Of a stretch of DNA of 6,369 bases, positions 6,114 through 6,369 are shown in pieces (the first letter of the stretch is position 1; each line of letters starts with the position of its first letter). A program made the position numbers and the translations under genes. Below the pieces are notes generated by a model. It was not told the origin of the DNA, did no database searches, and saw nothing but the letters and a program-made list of their open reading frames with translations. Source of the stretch: Actinomycetes bacterium (GTDB lineage Bacteria > Actinomycetota > Actinomycetes > Actinomycetales > Microbacteriaceae); assembly GCA_021793715.1 (NCBI GenBank), contig JAJYSF010000053.1, positions 1 to 6,369 on the forward strand, given 5' to 3'.

Positions 6114-6369
6114 GCTCGGAAAGGCGGTGGGGCGCGGGGATATCGGCCACGTTGATGCCGACCATCGCCTCGCCGAGCCCGCGCGACGCCTCGGCCACGA
6201 CGGCCGGGTCATCCGCGAACGTCGTCGCCCTCACGATCGCCTTCGCGCGCGCGGCCGGGTCCCCCGACCGGAAGATGCCGCTGCCGACGAACACGCCGTC
6301 GGCGCCGAGCTGCATCATCATCGCGGCGTCCGACGGAGTCGCGACTCCGCCGGCCGTGAAGAGGACGAC
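6103..6369 (-). CDS. pdxS: PLP synthase lyase subunit PdxS, C-terminal part only
   Basis: The synthase barrel that condenses ribose 5-phosphate, glyceraldehyde 3-phosphate and PdxT-derived ammonia into PLP. The last 88 residues are visible, in frame to the right edge; the N-terminus, including the catalytic lysines, lies outside. Diagnostic stretches are [19 protein letters not shown] and [15 protein letters not shown] (phosphate-binding loop region), then [13 protein letters not shown] and the final LSERGW. The window edge position is in frame, so an internal ATG at 6321 is not the start. The stop (TAG, 6105-6103) lies inside pdxT, indicating a pdxS-pdxT operon. Confidence 0.95.
   Translation of the reverse strand, partial: VVLFTAGGVATPSDAAMMMQLGADGVFVGSGIFRSGDPAARAKAIVRATTFADDPAVVAEASRGLGEAMVGINVADIPAPHRLSERGW

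Noticed and set aside
1..6369. CRISPR, tRNA/rRNA, riboswitch or mobile element
   Set aside because: No regularly spaced repeats, no tRNA-like cloverleaf, no transposase or integrase motif and no long structured leader was found; nearly all bases are in conserved genes.

Overview
This is a high-GC bacterial chromosome segment. The gene order (pdxS-pdxT … yebC-ruvC-ruvA-ruvB-yajC), the GC-biased third codon positions, the frequent GTG starts and the protein sequences point to an actinobacterium. The PdxY and L,D-transpeptidase sequences look most like Microbacteriaceae (Microbacterium-like). The genus is an inference from family resemblance, not something the window proves.

Layout, left to right. 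(1) yajC, minus strand, runs off the left edge. It encodes the small Sec-accessory membrane protein with an unusually long acidic tail. (2) A 139-bp gap holds a perfect TATAAT box for yajC and a 17-bp dyad just upstream of it. (3) ruvB, ruvA and ruvC, minus strand, are tightly packed (8-nt overlap, then a 9-nt gap) and encode the Holliday-junction branch-migration motor and resolvase. (4) yebC/pmpR, minus strand, lies 38 to 47 nt upstream of ruvC and probably opens the operon yebC-ruvCAB(-yajC), with its own -10 box. (5) A secreted or membrane-anchored L,D-transpeptidase of the YkuD family, minus strand. (6) pdxY, plus strand, the only plus-strand gene, starts divergently only 26 bp from the transpeptidase. 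(7) pdxT, minus strand, is convergent with pdxY. (8) The 3' end of pdxS, minus strand, runs off the right edge and overlaps pdxT by 11 nt.

Two functional modules meet here. PdxS and PdxT form the de novo pyridoxal 5'-phosphate (PLP) synthase, and PdxY phosphorylates salvaged pyridoxal, so both routes to PLP lie side by side. The other module is recombinational repair (RuvABC) with YebC, followed by the Sec accessory YajC, normally followed by secD and secF outside the window. The transpeptidase is functionally unrelated to both and sits between them.

No RNA gene, mobile element, CRISPR array or prophage signal was seen, and no gene-free stretch exceeds 300 bases. The window is mostly conserved housekeeping DNA. 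The points worth a second look are local: the yajC promoter dyad, the acidic YajC tail, the compressed ldt/pdxY divergent start region, the atypical YkuD active-site spacing, and the inserted ldt-pdxY pair. I see no convincing evidence of an undescribed multi-gene system.
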